A stretch of DNA of 64,000 nt from Allacma fusca. Lineage: Eukaryota; Arthropoda; Collembola; Symphypleona; Sminthuridae. The stretch is taken from assembly GCA_947179485.1 (NCBI GenBank), contig OX359247.1, forward strand, positions 44,737,131 to 44,801,130. Reading direction: 5' to 3'. Shown here piece by piece: positions 1 to 14,099 of this stretch (position 1 is its first letter; every line of letters begins with the position of its first letter). The notes under the pieces are model-generated. The model had not been told where the DNA came from. It saw only the letters and a list, made by a program, of their open reading frames with translations, and did not search any database. The position numbers were made by a program, and so were the translations under genes.

Positions 1-3000
1 TAATTCTGTATGATCATCAATACATACACAACAATGTACATTAGTCATTATGTAGATATGGGTAAATCTTTGACTTAGAAAAATATGCAATTTACTAAAG
101 GCAATGTTTCTTCAGGACACAGAAACGAAAGTTAAAATATATATACTCTACCGTCTAGTTAAGACAGTTCGTAATTTGTTAAAATACACTAAAGAAAAAA
201 TAGTTTACAAAAACAAAAAGGAAGTTGGTTCTAAAAAGTGCTCTAAAAAGTACGAAACTAGGTAGGAAATCTACTCCTTGTAATTATCCTTAACGACAGT
301 GTTAAAAAATGAACTGAGAATGTAAAATAATCATTAGGTTACTCTCTTTGCTTGTCTAACAATAATCAATTCCTGTTCAAAATACGTTGCTCTACTGTCA
401 TTTCTACGGTTTGGTGCCATTTTGAGATACATATGTCAGTTGACGGAGTCAAGCAAACTTTCCCACACACTCTTGTTGATCACACTCGGGTTGCGTCACC
501 TAATCTAACGACAATTGTACGAATGTAATTACGTAAAACTGCTAACATATTTTAATAAATTTTAAGTTGCAACAAAATTTGCTCCAAACAAGACAAGACA
601 AATGTTTCATGAGTCAATCTATTATTTAGAGTAGAAGTTGGCAAGTGTTTTGCCACATCCCGTAGAAAAAAGACTGCATCGCAGAAGGGAACGCTACTCA
701 GCAGTACATCTAGAGACTTGGAAGAGAAACTATGAAAGTCAGAGTGCAGTTTACTCTCACCCTAATTCCATAGGAAACCCCATACATAAGAACGTTTTCT
801 CGATACTTTCAAAAGTTTGAGCCCGTTGTCTTTTATTTGATGATATTTTACCCATTTATAGCACCACATGATTATGGGGGTTAGTATTTAGCACAACTTG
901 GAATATCCTTGTAAAAAGAGTGTACTCTAAGTACTACAGTAAAATAGAAAGCCCGGTGAGACTTTCGGAAGATCTCCTGACAGGTCGTAGCAAAACCCGC
1001 TTCGCCAATTCCCGCAACGTGCGTCTCGCAAATACATCCATTTTACCGCTGTGCTTGAAGATAGCCTTTTTCAGACGGATCAATTTATCGATTGAGTATG
1101 CATATGACCGAAATTTCCAGTACATGACTAATACAGAGTGTCACGAGTAAACGAGCCGCACTCACTCCAGTCTGTTTACAACCTTTGCTCCCCTAACTAA
1201 TCCGGGAAAAAAAAGTTCTGCGTCGTGTGTACAAGTAGTTTGCAATTTTTGATTTCATCGTATTTTCTTTCCTTTACTACTGTAAATCATTCTCTCTGTC
1301 TGCCTGCTCCAGTAAAGGATAAAGTTTGACGAAGGTTAAGTCTATTATAGTAGAAAATGCTATAATTTGGAAAGTCTTCAATGGAGTAGCAGATGAACAC
1401 CTGGAATAAGTAATTTGATCAACGTGTGTGTCATATACTGTTATTGTAAACTGCAACTTCTTGCCGCAACTCTGACCCAATAGACTTTTACGGGGTAGTG
1501 AAGCTTTTAATTATGGATCAGGACCACCTGAATCCTCCTTTCCTTGTTTAAAGACTTGTATCTGTGATGATGTACTAAATCTGTGACCTCTACCTTTTGG
1601 GCTCCCTCACTTGGTTATTGATTAACCATTAGAAGAAGAAAAAAAAACTTGTAGCATAACTTTTGTACCTGAGAAAAAAAAACAAAGTTTCATAATCAAA
1701 TAACCTTGACTTTACAATTACTCCTCTTGTGCTTTCTTTCCTTATTGGAGGACTTTAAGGTGTTTTGACGTTGGTTCTTAAAAGTACCGTAAGTTGATAA
1801 CTATCTGAAATTTAATAAGTTAATTTTAAGGAATTTACTCGACCTGTATCAAGTCTCCTCATATACATAGTACATGACTTGAGAGATTTCACAGATATTA
1901 GTATGGGATTGTTGGAAGCTGGATTATTCTAACTGGACTTGCATGTATGCACGCTCAATTGTAATTACTTGCAATTTGAAAGGCCCTTTACAAGACTCAC
2001 TTGGAATGGTCTACATGGTCTGTTTTCTAAAAACGGCTTCTATAGTTATTTAATTCACATTTAGTAGAATAGCTTTGACGTGTTTGGGGTCCCTCGTAAT
2101 CCCATGTCTGTCTATTGCTAAGAAATGAGAGACCTATGTATGTTTCTATGTTTAATACTTGGACATACGAGAACATTGAGAATTTTACGTTGTGACAGTA
2201 GTTGGCATTCCGTATGTTGTCCTATTAGCAGGCTCAGGTCCATAGTCCAAATATGTGGCATCGATTTCTTGTCAATATGTCGTATGTATGTGTGTATGTA
2301 TGTATGCATAATTACGTTTATCACAATTATATAAATATAATTTATTGTTTCGTATTTCAAAGAAATTATGTTACTATATTTGAGAACAATTGCTATCATG
2401 ACCAGGTTCAATTTCAGTGTAATTTAATTTCTTATACATCGTCAGTGAAGAGAGGCAAAATGAACTAAAGGCATTTTCGATTAAAAGTAATATGATTTAT
2501 TTACATACATACTGTCATATATAACTTATGGAAACTAAATGACTAGCAAAATTACTCTCAATTTAAAGTCAGTCGTCCCTTTTGTTTTTGTGAAACTTCA
2601 TGTGTAGTTGATTTTGTTGTTAATGTACTTAGTCCATCTTGCCTCTTCACCGACGAGGACTTTGCATAATTTACAAATGTCGAAATGAACAGACGTATTA
2701 TTGACAGTATGTACATACACACATGCATGAGATTTCTGAGCAGTAACTTTATATTAACTTCGTGGAACTATAAGAGTGTACATACAATAGGATGTTCGAA
2801 GTTATGTCGTCAGTACAAAAGCAATCTTCGTTATTTCATTGCGAAGCTACCAAAAATGCAAAGAACTACCAGAGTTTTCTCCGAATAAATCAAGGTCTTG
2901 ACAAATAAGTACTGAATTACATTTACGATGCCGCAACATTCATTTGAATGGAAACTAATTGCTCAGAAATCAATACAAGACCCATAAGTAAATAGACTTT

Positions 3001-3751
3001 GAATGTCATTTCTTACCATTATTCCCTATGGGCTATTATATGAGTAATTCCAGATATTATTATTATACAGCCAGCATGTTCTTGATGTGCGTTACATTAT
3101 TTTCATCCCACTGTATCCCCATGGTACATTTTTCCTCCGAACTTGCATAAGTACTAAATTATAAGACCATGTATTGAGTAATTACATTTCCATCTCTAGA
3201 TTATCATTGAATACGATTCTCGAAACATCACACGGGAATTGACTTTTCAGCTCCAGTCGTGACAACAGACTTTAACATTAATTTGAATACATAGTCTGAT
3301 TTTGGTCTACACTTTAGACAAGTATGATTTAAAGGAAATGGTACATGCTTCGGATTATAATAATTTATCATTATTTTAATGCCGCTTCTACACAGTCTTT
3401 GCATAGCCATAGCTCTTTATAGCCATAGCTCTGTGTACTGTATAATTATTACAACACAGTAATACTATAAGGCCTTGGAGGCTCATGTACATATATACAT
3501 GAGTTCGAGCGGAAATATTCAACATATAGGATAAACACATTTTTCCCTTGAAACTTTCCTATGCTTTTATGACCCCAAGAGTATTCTCCAGAATTTGAAT
3601 TATTTGCTGTATCATGTGTGGGACGTGGGAGTAAATTCCCATTACTATTTCACTGAATCCCGTGATGAGAGCTTGGATGAGATCTTGGAAGACATATATA
3701 GATGGCTACGTAATTTACATAGTCAATGTGTAATTACATATTAGTGTCAAC

Positions 3752-3770
3752 GTGTGTGTGTGTGTGTGTG
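3752..3770. repeat. (GT)n microsatellite
   Basis: Perfect GT dinucleotide run in intergenic DNA, without any nearby gene signal. Confidence 0.9.
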
Positions 3771-5594
3771 CAGCTACTTACATTAGTGTATACATGCACA
3801 TACATAAGTACTGATACCCTGAATTATGTAAATGTCAGGAGTAGCTACTTCAATTTTGAGAGACACTGAAACCGTTGAAAGGTTTTTGTTTACCTAGAAA
3901 TAAAGTAGTTTCCAGTCTTTTTTTAATTAAACTTCTCCACGCCAAACCCCTACCCACAGAAAATGATTTGGACTGGATTTGTCCACTTACAAAACCTGAT
4001 CATTCTAGCGTGACAAATTATTATTCATAGGATTGCTTTATGTAACTCAAAGCTTATGGAGTAGTATATAGTTTCCTAGGAAAAGCCTCCGCGCACTTTT
4101 GATTAGATGAAAGGTTGAAACATGAGAAAACCACGATAAAGTTGTGTCATATAAATTCAACTGGAAATCATTACTTTCTACAAGATACAGGACACCACAG
4201 AGAAAACATACATATATGTACATACTCAAATATACATACATACATGTGGTGGTAAATATCTAAGGCAGATATCCTCAAAGGTTAGTATATTATTATCCTC
4301 ACATCGCCCTATACCGTCACTCTAAGTAAATATGAAGCCAAGAGAGGAACAAATACTCATATCAAATTTCCTGGAAAAATAATAATCCTCCAGCTCCTGA
4401 ATGTACATTCTGACTGTCCATTCCATGAGTATATTTTGCGCTGTAGAAAACGCGTCATTAATATTCGTAGTCTTACGTACAATCCCTCCACTAATTTTAA
4501 ACCCGACAATTTTTTGCAACATCCCAAAAATTACTCGAAAGTTTCTTTAAAAGCTGTTAACTCAAAACAGCATGGTTGACCTCCATTTCGGAGTGAAGCC
4601 CAGAGAGGGCGAAAGAAATTCTAAATTCCTCAAAGGTACGTATTTACAGAGGAGAAAAAATTGCAAGAGAGACTGCACACAAGAAACTGCACGGACGGAA
4701 ATGATGCTTGAATTTTGCTATTGGGAAGGAGACACTGACTTATTATATTTTCTTGCAAACTTAACAAGAGCAACTTACTCATTCTGACACGAGCACGAGG
4801 AGAGAAGGATGCTGCATGGTGCGATTCCAAGCATTTGATGAGTCTAAAGGTTGCCGTTGTATGCAGATTCAATTCTTGAAAAAATGATGATGCTAAATTC
4901 AGACAGTTACCAGTAGACTCGCAAGCATCCTTATAGATACACTACTCATTGATGGTAGACACACATACATATATCCTGTGTATAACTTTAACGGCTTTTA
5001 AAAAGTGATCATTAGTCGGAAATTTCCGAAGGGGGATTTCGTACATTTTGACTCTTCTCTTGTATATAGTGTGTATTTATATTTATTATTATCTATCTAT
5101 AGCATTTCATATAGGTCTAGGTCCTCCTGGTATGTACTCATATGTAATTATATCTGTGTAATATTGTATATACAAGGAGGCTGACACTGAATGTGGAGAT
5201 GGCTGCAAGTCATCTATATCTACATAATTATTCTATCTGTACATAGGAAAGGATTCCGTACCGGTTTCTGTGGAAAAGGCCGTACCAAAACCCAGCATGC
5301 ACGCCTGTACTTACATAAGTCCATAGATATTCTGCCTATGAGCATTATCATTTGGTGGAAAAGTTGAACATGAACAAGTTAAAAAGGGCAATATAAAAAT
5401 TTGAAATCAAGTGCCAAGTGGAAGGATGGTAACCTCGGTTCGAAGGCAGAGTATACAAAAAAAGTATGCATATGTTAGACATAAAATTCCCCTGCTTTAG
5501 AAGAACTCACAATACCCTACAGTTTTTACTCCTAAGACCAGCCAATGGGTAAGCATTGTAAAGATAGCTTCCCTTAGAAAAAAAATCGCGTACA

Positions 5595-5620
5595 ATCTCT
5601 CTCTCTCTCTCTCTCTCTCT
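5595..5620. repeat. (CT)n microsatellite
   Basis: Perfect CT/TC run of about 26 bases in intergenic DNA. Confidence 0.9.
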
Positions 5621-6290
5621 GGCTCTTTGCTTTACTTATACAACTACTAATATGTAGCTAGGACTACACTTGAACACATTGACTGTATGTAGAAAATGAT
5701 ATGTGGGTTGTGGTGGTAGCAGAGCATGAGTACACTCAGTACACGTATCTCGGTTTATTCTACTCACTGAACACGGATTTTCCATTTGTAAGGGCTGGAT
5801 CCAGAATGATGCATAGGGAAGCTACTTTATTACAACCATCAGCACATGTAAAGTAGTTGATATCCTTCCATGCCAAACTCTCCCCACAGACTTTTCTACG
5901 GTTTCTTCCTTCTTACGACTAGTCTCACACTGTCTTATTCTACGTTCATTCATTGAGTATCTCGCAGTGAACCCGCTTCGTTTGGAGTTTCTCAAGGAGC
6001 CCGTTCATCATTTTCAATTTTGAATTTTCATCAATTCCCCAACATTTTTTTTTTTTAACCCGGATTTATTTAATAACTTTTTGACCTCATAGATCCTTCC
6101 TCACGTTTCTCAATTCTCAGGTGAGAGGATGTGATCTCAGCCATAATAATAATTATATTTCCTCAATATTATCTGACTCATTTGAAAAACCGGTTGGATT
6201 TGAGTGTAATTTAATTAGAGGATTTTGTTTAAAAAAATATTTTTAATAATTATTATTCTAACAATTTATTGGTTTTTGTTCATCTTCCAG

Positions 6291-6455
6291 ATTGCCAGAC
6301 CACAGTAGAGAGACTACAGTGGTGGAAGAGATAGCTGTGGACCTCTTGGGTTTGCCGATCCAAGACCTGCATTTATAAGTACTTGCCGCTTATCAAGTGA
6401 CCTTTTAGTCCGTTCTATGTTTACGAAACTACTTCCCCTTTTCTGTATTTGGAGG
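6291..6455 (+). other. Possible exon (weak candidate)
   Basis: A good acceptor (pyrimidine-rich tract ending CTTCCAG) precedes position 6291, and a near-consensus donor GAG|GTAAGT follows 6455. Read from 6292, the first 28 codons are open, containing VEEIAVDLLGLPIQDLHL, and then end in TAA at 6376-6378. That would suit a terminal coding stretch or an untranslated exon. I do not recognise a protein family. The same interval on the minus strand is also open, so coding is not demonstrated. It may pair with the candidate at 12617. Confidence 0.2.
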
Positions 6456-9400
6456 TAAGTCTGACTATCCCAATCTGTAGAGAACTTGGAACTTTGTTTA
6501 ATTAAATAAATACCATCTGGGCCTTTTCTCACATTGCTCCTAAACATGCAAACTGTTCTTCTCTAATTTGTCCTATGTATACTAGATTACTGAATAGCTG
6601 AAGACTAGCTTTTACCAGTTTGGTACTGTAACTAGCTAAAGTAGTGTGGTAAAATTGGTACTACCCGAACAGTTTCCATAGCTGTCTCTGGGTTAAGCGT
6701 GGGTCAGTCTCATACAATAGTAGTTTAGTTTTTGTATCACATTTGCCATCAAATTTGATTAGTTTTGGAAGGAAGTTGTAAGAATTGTTATCAGTCCCTG
6801 GTTATGCGGTCTGTTTGCAGAAAGTTTCAGGGAAGTTTCCATTTGGAGCGTAAATGTAATTGTTTGCTCGAAAATGTAGTCAAGTGAGGCATACATATGT
6901 ACATATGTATGGTATTACCATTAGATTGGAAATATGTATGAATCTATCCACGGATACTTACATACATATTATATGCTCATGGGGGAGGATTGAGTAGCGG
7001 AACGTAGTTTAAGCCGTCAGTACTTCTCCCGATCATGTAGGAGTTAACATGTTTTTAGTTTGGTTGAAGGTTGCATTTCGGAGAAATCCAGATTTTCGGG
7101 AAGATATTAACTCGTAGGGGCTCATATGTTGCAAGGTGATGATTACTCTCTGATGACAGGCTGTGATAACACATGTAAAAATGGTCGCTCTTCTTCAGTT
7201 GTCCTACTAACTTTTGGCAGTCCTTTAATGTCCTCTTCATTTTTTTATGTATTTATATTTTCTACTCCCAACATCATCGCTATAAGGTTTCTATTATGAA
7301 TATGTGCATTATTTATGTGAATGTTTTCCCGTAGGAAGGAGTAAGCTCGGGCTGGGGGAATGAGTGGGCATCTCTGTTTCCCTTCAACCCTAGACATATG
7401 CATGTGCATTGTGCTATCCCCACAAATGATCTTTCACTTTCACTAATCACTCCCACAAATCCTACCTGACCATGTGCTCCTTGACTGATGGCAGATAAAT
7501 TCTACTTTTCATTACGTCGCAGTAGTTTATTTGCGGTTTTATCCCAGTCACAGAGCCCCCCTTGCAATCAGAACTTGAGGTTGGGGCTCATTTTATACAA
7601 CGTCCGCTAAGGAGTAAAATTCGCAATATACCAAATTAATTTACACCTCAATTCCATACATGGTAAATTGTTTTAGAAGAAACTTTCAATACTTGCAGTT
7701 ACTCTGGGTACAAAATCTCACACTTTTTTATATCCTTAAACAGCATTTCAGATAGATAAGCATTTTCGATTTTAAAATTATTTTAAAGTAGTTCTTCAAG
7801 TTCTCGCTTTAGTTTCTTCAAAAATTGTTATGGGATCATTTTCCTCCTTTTAATTTATTCAGCAGTCATTTTGTCATCTTATAATATTTTGTTCAAATCA
7901 AAATATAAGCAAAGTTCCCCTACACTTCGTGACAGGCCATAAATTGTAATTTAGTGTTTTTGTCATGCTTGCAATATAAGGTATAGGGATTGATGGAAAC
8001 AAAAGTTGCTTTGTGAACTGATATGTTCAGATAAGAAGGGCTTTCAGATTTGGTCCGAATATCTGATTTATTTCCCACACATTGACAAACTCCTAGGTTT
8101 AATTGGGTATTTATAAATCATTTGGAGGGGGGGGGGGTTGATCACGTGGCCATAGAGCACAATCGAAAGTAATTTGTGAGAGAAAACCCTCCCAGCATAG
8201 ATTCAGCCTTTTGGTCTATTTCCTTGCCCTACTTGGCGCATTACATTCGGAGTTCCCGAGGAAAGTCACGTTGAAGCCCACCGCTCTTATTATTGTGTAT
8301 AGGTGAGAGTACATAGTCAGTAAATGCTTTTACTACCCGTAGGTTCACTGAGTGAGTTGGAAGGTCTGTAGAGAGCATGAGTTCCATTGGGACTGGGAAA
8401 TTCCACTTTTCTACTGAATTTTCTTTGGAAACTCGAGGACTCGCAATCCTCTATAGTCCTCCCCATGTATCGATGTATCTACGTACATAATCCCAAGCAT
8501 TTATTCCCATCCTCCACGGTGTACCGTACCCATGTAGTCTCCTTTCCTCGTCTTATCTTCCTATCAGCTCTTGCCATTTGGAGATCCGTAAACAAAGCAG
8601 TGTTTATTCAGTTTCAAGTTTTAAGCCTTTACTCAAGTATAATAGTCTTGCAAAAATGTTTAGCATGTGATAAACTGCTAGCACTATACGAGCGTACTTA
8701 CACAAGATTGTACATCTATGTAAATCTGGGTACACTCACCGCCCCCCCCCCACCCCTAGACATGTAAATACATAGGCGTAGCTCCATAATCATAAATAAT
8801 GAAATCTGCAATGCAACATACTAACAACAAGAGTAAACCCCGAATGCACAAATATTCCTGCAATGCCTTCATCCCATGAGAATTTCATTGCTACACAAGG
8901 AAACTCTTCGTCCTCGCCTTGCGTGGTAACTTCACGTGATTGTATAACATTTTTGCAATGTTAATGACATAATACGAATGCTATGAAATTCAACTTTTTT
9001 TTAAAGCACGGGTCACTTTAGATTTTCTGGCGCTCAATGAAAAACAGTGAGTAAGCGTTTTGAGCAAGTAATCAATATTATATTGAAATTAAGTAATCAA
9101 TAATTTTTTTTTAAATTTTGAACATTGTTAAACCATGTCAACCAAAGATAAATGATTTTGTAGCCTAACGTATATATATCTAATTATATGTGGCAATATA
9201 CATATATGACCAAACTTGGTCTGTAATTGTGGAGCTAGAAAAATGTCGTAACTGCTCAATTGCTGAAACAATGATTGACAGATTGAGCTTTCCGTCTGGC
9301 GTCGTCGCCGGTGTCGGGGTCCATTAATACCAATTGTTACATTGGCTTTTATATAATACAAAACACCACTGCCTACACAATAGGAAATTCTGCCAGGTTT

Positions 9401-12400
9401 TCAAATTTTGACCACACCAAATATCTACATACATAAGGTCTAATCTCCTCTATCAGTATAGGATACGAAGACCTGGGTGGAATTTTTAAGTAGCATATAT
9501 AAATCTCGTTGTTGTTTACAATACTCTAGCGTGTAGTGTAGTTGTGCATAGAATTATATGGGGCCGTGGGAAGATGCATGTCAGAACAAGTATTTATTAT
9601 AATACTAACCATCCTGTCAATTAAAACACATATTCCTGTCGCCAGGGCAGGGGTAGGATAAGAATCTGTGTTGGCAAAATTCTTCGGGGAAATTATCATA
9701 TACGGTCACTTACGTCTGCATCCTTTGCAAATATTCTATTAACATATGATTTATAGCTACTCCTCCAGAATCCCTCGCTATATTTCAAGTAAACACAATA
9801 CAATGCGGTCGCGTATTTTCAGGAATGTTTCAGGTGATACGTCCCTCTGCATGAGGACTATCATGTATTATTGAAGATGCCCATGAAGGAGTGGCAGTCG
9901 CCATGCCCATTATAGTTTGTAGTTAATGCAAATATATCAGAGAAAAAAAAGTAGCCGACGTTGTCATAGTTTAATGCTGCTGAGTCAATAAAAACAGCCC
10001 TGACTGACAGCAGAATGACACAGGGTGAGAATACTCGGGTTGGAAATGAAAGCCTGTCTTTCTATTTTAAGACGTGATTAGATTTCATAAATATATATTA
10101 GTTTCTTCTCACAACGTGTGGGCAACAAGACTTCCAAGCCTACTTGATTAAAATATGTTCCTGCTTATTAAATGTATGCAACTCAATGCAGTTCCTATTG
10201 GTTTCACAACAGAGCCAAGGTTGTGTGTCATTTTCGCATTCACGCGGGCAGAGCATGAGACAAGGCAGAGAGAAGGCAAGAGGTGTGTAATCCCGGGCTT
10301 AATTGGTACGGAGCAGTTAGTGCATGAGGAGGGAGAAAGAAGAAGATCACAAGACATCATCTTAATTATTTATAGCTCTATTGTTAATGCCCCTTTAATG
10401 AATTTCTAGCTCAACTGAATTCCCATCTGGTGCTGTTCTAGCATCATTTCCTTTTAATTACATAAATTCCATTTTGAGCATTACCTTGTCAGTGCACACA
10501 CACAAAAAAAAATGAAGCCAATGTTATGTTGATGAAAATCCCGAAACATTCATTACCTTCTTTAGAAGCCTCAATGGCAAAAGGTGAAATTCCTCTTTAA
10601 TTTAGATTCCCCTCATTTTTTTAAAAGCAACCCATATTTATCCTTCCTTTGTGTACCAGTAATGAATTTTGCCCCTAAGTTCTGCAATAATTATAATGAA
10701 AGTACACACACGGCCTTCTTGAGGGAAAAAACAATTCAAATTGCTAGACTTTAAAAATTTGTCGGCAGGCAGGCATGGAGTTCTGCGGTGCGCAGTATTG
10801 CTATAGTATTGCTGTTCATTTGTTACCAGCCAGAATAGGGAATGTATACGGGAAAGCAATTCAGGGATTGAATAATAATTATTTACAATGGAAAAAGTCA
10901 AGAAGCTATTAGGTTAAGAGGCAGACAATGGACAATGACAGCGTGATATTAGTAGATCAATAGTCAACAATTGGCAGAGCTCTTGTATAATTTTCTATGG
11001 AGAATTACCTTTTCTGGATTAGTTTCAACTATTATTAACACAAGGTTACCTGCATATACATAATTACATATACATAGGTAAAAATCTAAATTGTTGGAGT
11101 AGGGTTCCATAGCTGTACCTCTGAAATATATGTTTGATTACTATGTGCATGAGAATGAGTGCTCATAAGTCAATGTCATTCTGTTCTTAGGATTGGGAAA
11201 CGTGCTAGCAAAACTGAATAATAAGCGTGCACATGTAGGTACTTGGCATTGAAATAGTCAAAGCCATTTGACATACTATAAAGAGTGACAAACTACCTTT
11301 GAGCTACCTGCTCATGAATATCGAGACTCATTAGTATGTCTCTGAGGTATCTGCAGTAGGTGAGGTTGACAATAATAGAAGACATTTTGAGTTAAAATAC
11401 ATAGGTGAAAAGAATTTTGGAATTTAAAAGCCGACCCTCTCAACCCGTCCCTACTTGACATACCAGAAGAGGATGGAGTTCCTTGGTGACTGTTGAAAAG
11501 TTTAGAATTTTGAGTCAGTTGTTTGATGAGGATGGTAAGTAACCGGAGCGACCTAGGGAATTATATTTATTTTCGGCGGGAGTATCTAGTACTGTAGTAG
11601 TGTGAGGCAGTTAAATGGTTTGTAATGTGTGATGAGTACCTACACGTATTGGAATATATTTGCAAAATCGAGATGACACAAGACTAGACACTTTTTTCAG
11701 GGTCATTTCCAGTCTATTTTTAGTCATAGGGATTCTCTCTCTCCCCTCACTTTATACCCAAAGAACTCACACACGAGCTCTGCTTCGGGTTTTCGCAACC
11801 GTGACGCATCAATAATTAGATGACTTTGCACACTTTACAGAGTCTTTACAGAATTGGGTTCGGTTCTTTCGGGTGAGAGAGAGAGATCCCAGACTCTGTG
11901 GATACATATGCCACCTTGGATGATCTCACATTTCGAGTATCACATGTGCTCTGTTTAGTAGGTATAGGGGTTGAGAAACTACCGGAGCCTCTACATAGAG
12001 AGAAGTAATTCCATATCATGAGACCTCAGCATGTATCGGTAACAAATCTCTTTCAGGGTTAATTCCCCAATTATTTTTCTTCAGTTATTTTATTTCAGAC
12101 TTTTCTTCCCTCTCGTACACCTGCACTTTTCTAAAGGGGACTCAACGTTGATGAATTGTTTATGCAATTACAGCGTTTGTTGAACTAACAATAAGACGTG
12201 TCTTTAAATAATTTAAATTCTGGATTCATTTGGAAAATAGAAAGGGGGATTGTTTACATCTGGGGCATGTATGTATCTACATGTGCATCAACACTTCCAC
12301 GGAATTACAAATTAACTCATGGGTGTTTGTCAGGATGTTTTGAAAGTACATACTGCATACCTATGTATATGTAAGCTGTAAATTAGAATGCTCCGAGGAT

Positions 12401-12616
12401 ACTGTAACTATAGGATGGAGGGATGAGAAGAAAGTGGAAGGTTATATGGGAGGAAAATACAAGAGATGGTTGTTAGGAGGAAGCAATGCTGATGAAATTC
12501 CCCGTTTTCTTTTGAAGCCATTGATATACCTATGATGTTTACCTACTTTTTTATATAAAGACTATATGCACTAATATTTGTGATGTAGAAAGTTTTGTTT
12601 GTGTTTCATGTTACAG

Positions 12617-12859
12617 ATGGAAGTGAGACTTGAACTGCTTGGATTGTCTCCGGACAATGTTGAACTGCACTTGAATTGCCAGGAAAGCAATATCCCATTC
12701 CTCCGTTGTTCCTCCACCGCCCTTGATCGTGACCAAGTTTTATTAGCTAATTACTTGAACAACAGTAACACCATTAGCAATTCCCACACGTATACTCAAG
12801 TGCTTACGTGTCAACCAAGGAACTTGGACCTCCTAGTCAACAGTCAACTTCTGTTATAG
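12617..12859 (+). CDS. Possible small ORF or exon, unknown product
   Basis: An ATG at 12617 directly follows a plausible acceptor (TTTCATGTTACAG). It opens an 80-codon frame that closes with TAG at 12857-12859. The start reads MEVRLELLGLSPDNVELHL; the rest is polar and rich in Asn, Ser and Leu, with three cysteines and no recognised domain, signal peptide or membrane segment. A strong donor GAG|GTAAGT follows at 13085, so the whole 12617-13085 stretch could be one exon carrying a stop. The opening residues vaguely resemble the open frame at 6292. Chance remains the main alternative. Confidence 0.2.
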   Translation: MEVRLELLGLSPDNVELHLNCQESNIPFLRCSSTALDRDQVLLANYLNNSNTISNSHTYTQVLTCQPRNLDLLVNSQLLL

Positions 12860-14074
12860 CAATTTTACTCCGACACGTTTAACCCCATTTCAACCTCAAA
12901 GCAACTTTTTCAATTTCAAATCCCATTTTATTATTTTCCAATTATTACAGTAGTCCTCAATTTCTTTGTATATCTTAAATCAAAAATATTGAGTTACGTC
13001 CTGGAAAGCATTTTTTCTTCTTCGCTGAAACGTACATCGCTCATCATTCGTGTCCCCCAGTATTGAAGTTGATTCTGCAAGTGAGGTAAGTCCTGGGGTC
13101 TGGAACACCCTTTCTATTTCTGTTATTTTTGATTGTCTTATCTTGTTCTTCCTTCAAGTTGGATTGAATTCATTGCCAAACCCCATGTAATATTTCCCAA
13201 AGGTAATTCAAAGTAAATTTGGGATTCCACTGCAGTTCCCACTGTCCATTTTAGTATGTGGATGATATCTTTATGTAACTATATGTATGACTGTTTGTTT
13301 GAGTGGTCTGCTGAACCAACAGTTCGAGTCTGTTCACTCAGCGTAACTTTTGTCCAGAGACTGCGGCAAACTCTATATTGACTTTGATCTCCTCTGGAAT
13401 TTGTTGAAACTCTCCCCCCCCCCCTCCCTTTTTTTCAATGTAGACTCAATGGATGGGGGAACACGATTCCCACATTTGCAGAATCTCTTGCTCTACTGAT
13501 AATTATGTATATTTGGAATTGACTCCAACTTGAAAGTTGACATTGGACTAATTGAATTGGCTAATTGTGCAATCACTACAGTAAGTCTGTGAGAATGGCT
13601 CAAGTATCTACATTTACGGTAAATTGAAATTCCATGTGGTTTCCAACCATCACACATCGTACCGGTCACCATCAAATTAAACTAACAACCTATTTTGTGA
13701 GGTCATGGCCATTACTTCTTTATCTGATACCCACAAAAGCCTCCCCTTATGATAAGCCTTTTCCGTACATACATACATACGTACATAGGGGTCCAGGGCG
13801 GTAGCTAATACAAAAGCCAGTGTTAATTCATTGACTTGATTCAAGTTTTATCAAATTGTCACATCCGCGTAGAATTGTGTCTCCCTCCCTATGTCTGATC
13901 CATGTATGTAAATATTTAATTAAGGATTATACATAGATACATATGTAGATACTAAAAGGAATGACTATTTATGTAAACGTCTGTGAAATACTATGCTACT
14001 TATATAACGCGTATCCTGTTCTTACATCAGTTGTCTACTATATATTATGAATTCAACAAAGATTCCTTGAAACT

Positions 14075-14099
14075 CCTCTCTCTCTCTCTCTCTCTCTCT
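14075..14099. repeat. (CT)n microsatellite
   Basis: Perfect CT run of about 25 bases in intergenic DNA. Confidence 0.9.

Noticed and set aside
3405..3432. Short direct repeat of ATAGCCATAGCTCT
   Set aside because: Only two copies of about 16 bases; too little to call a repeat family or CRISPR-like structure.
7553..7589. Hairpin GAGCCCC/GGGGCTC
   Set aside because: Seven-bp stem with a loop of more than 20 bases; no terminator, miRNA or structured RNA context supports function.
8387..8767. 126-codon + open frame
   Set aside because: No recognisable content; it runs through CATA-type repeat and a C homopolymer and begins at a non-ATG codon.
13300..13345. T-arm-like hairpin AACAG-TTCGAGT-CTGTT resembling a tRNA end
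   Set aside because: No matching D-arm, anticodon arm or 72-base acceptor pairing could be assembled; only a local stem with an outer TGAGTG/CACTCA pairing.
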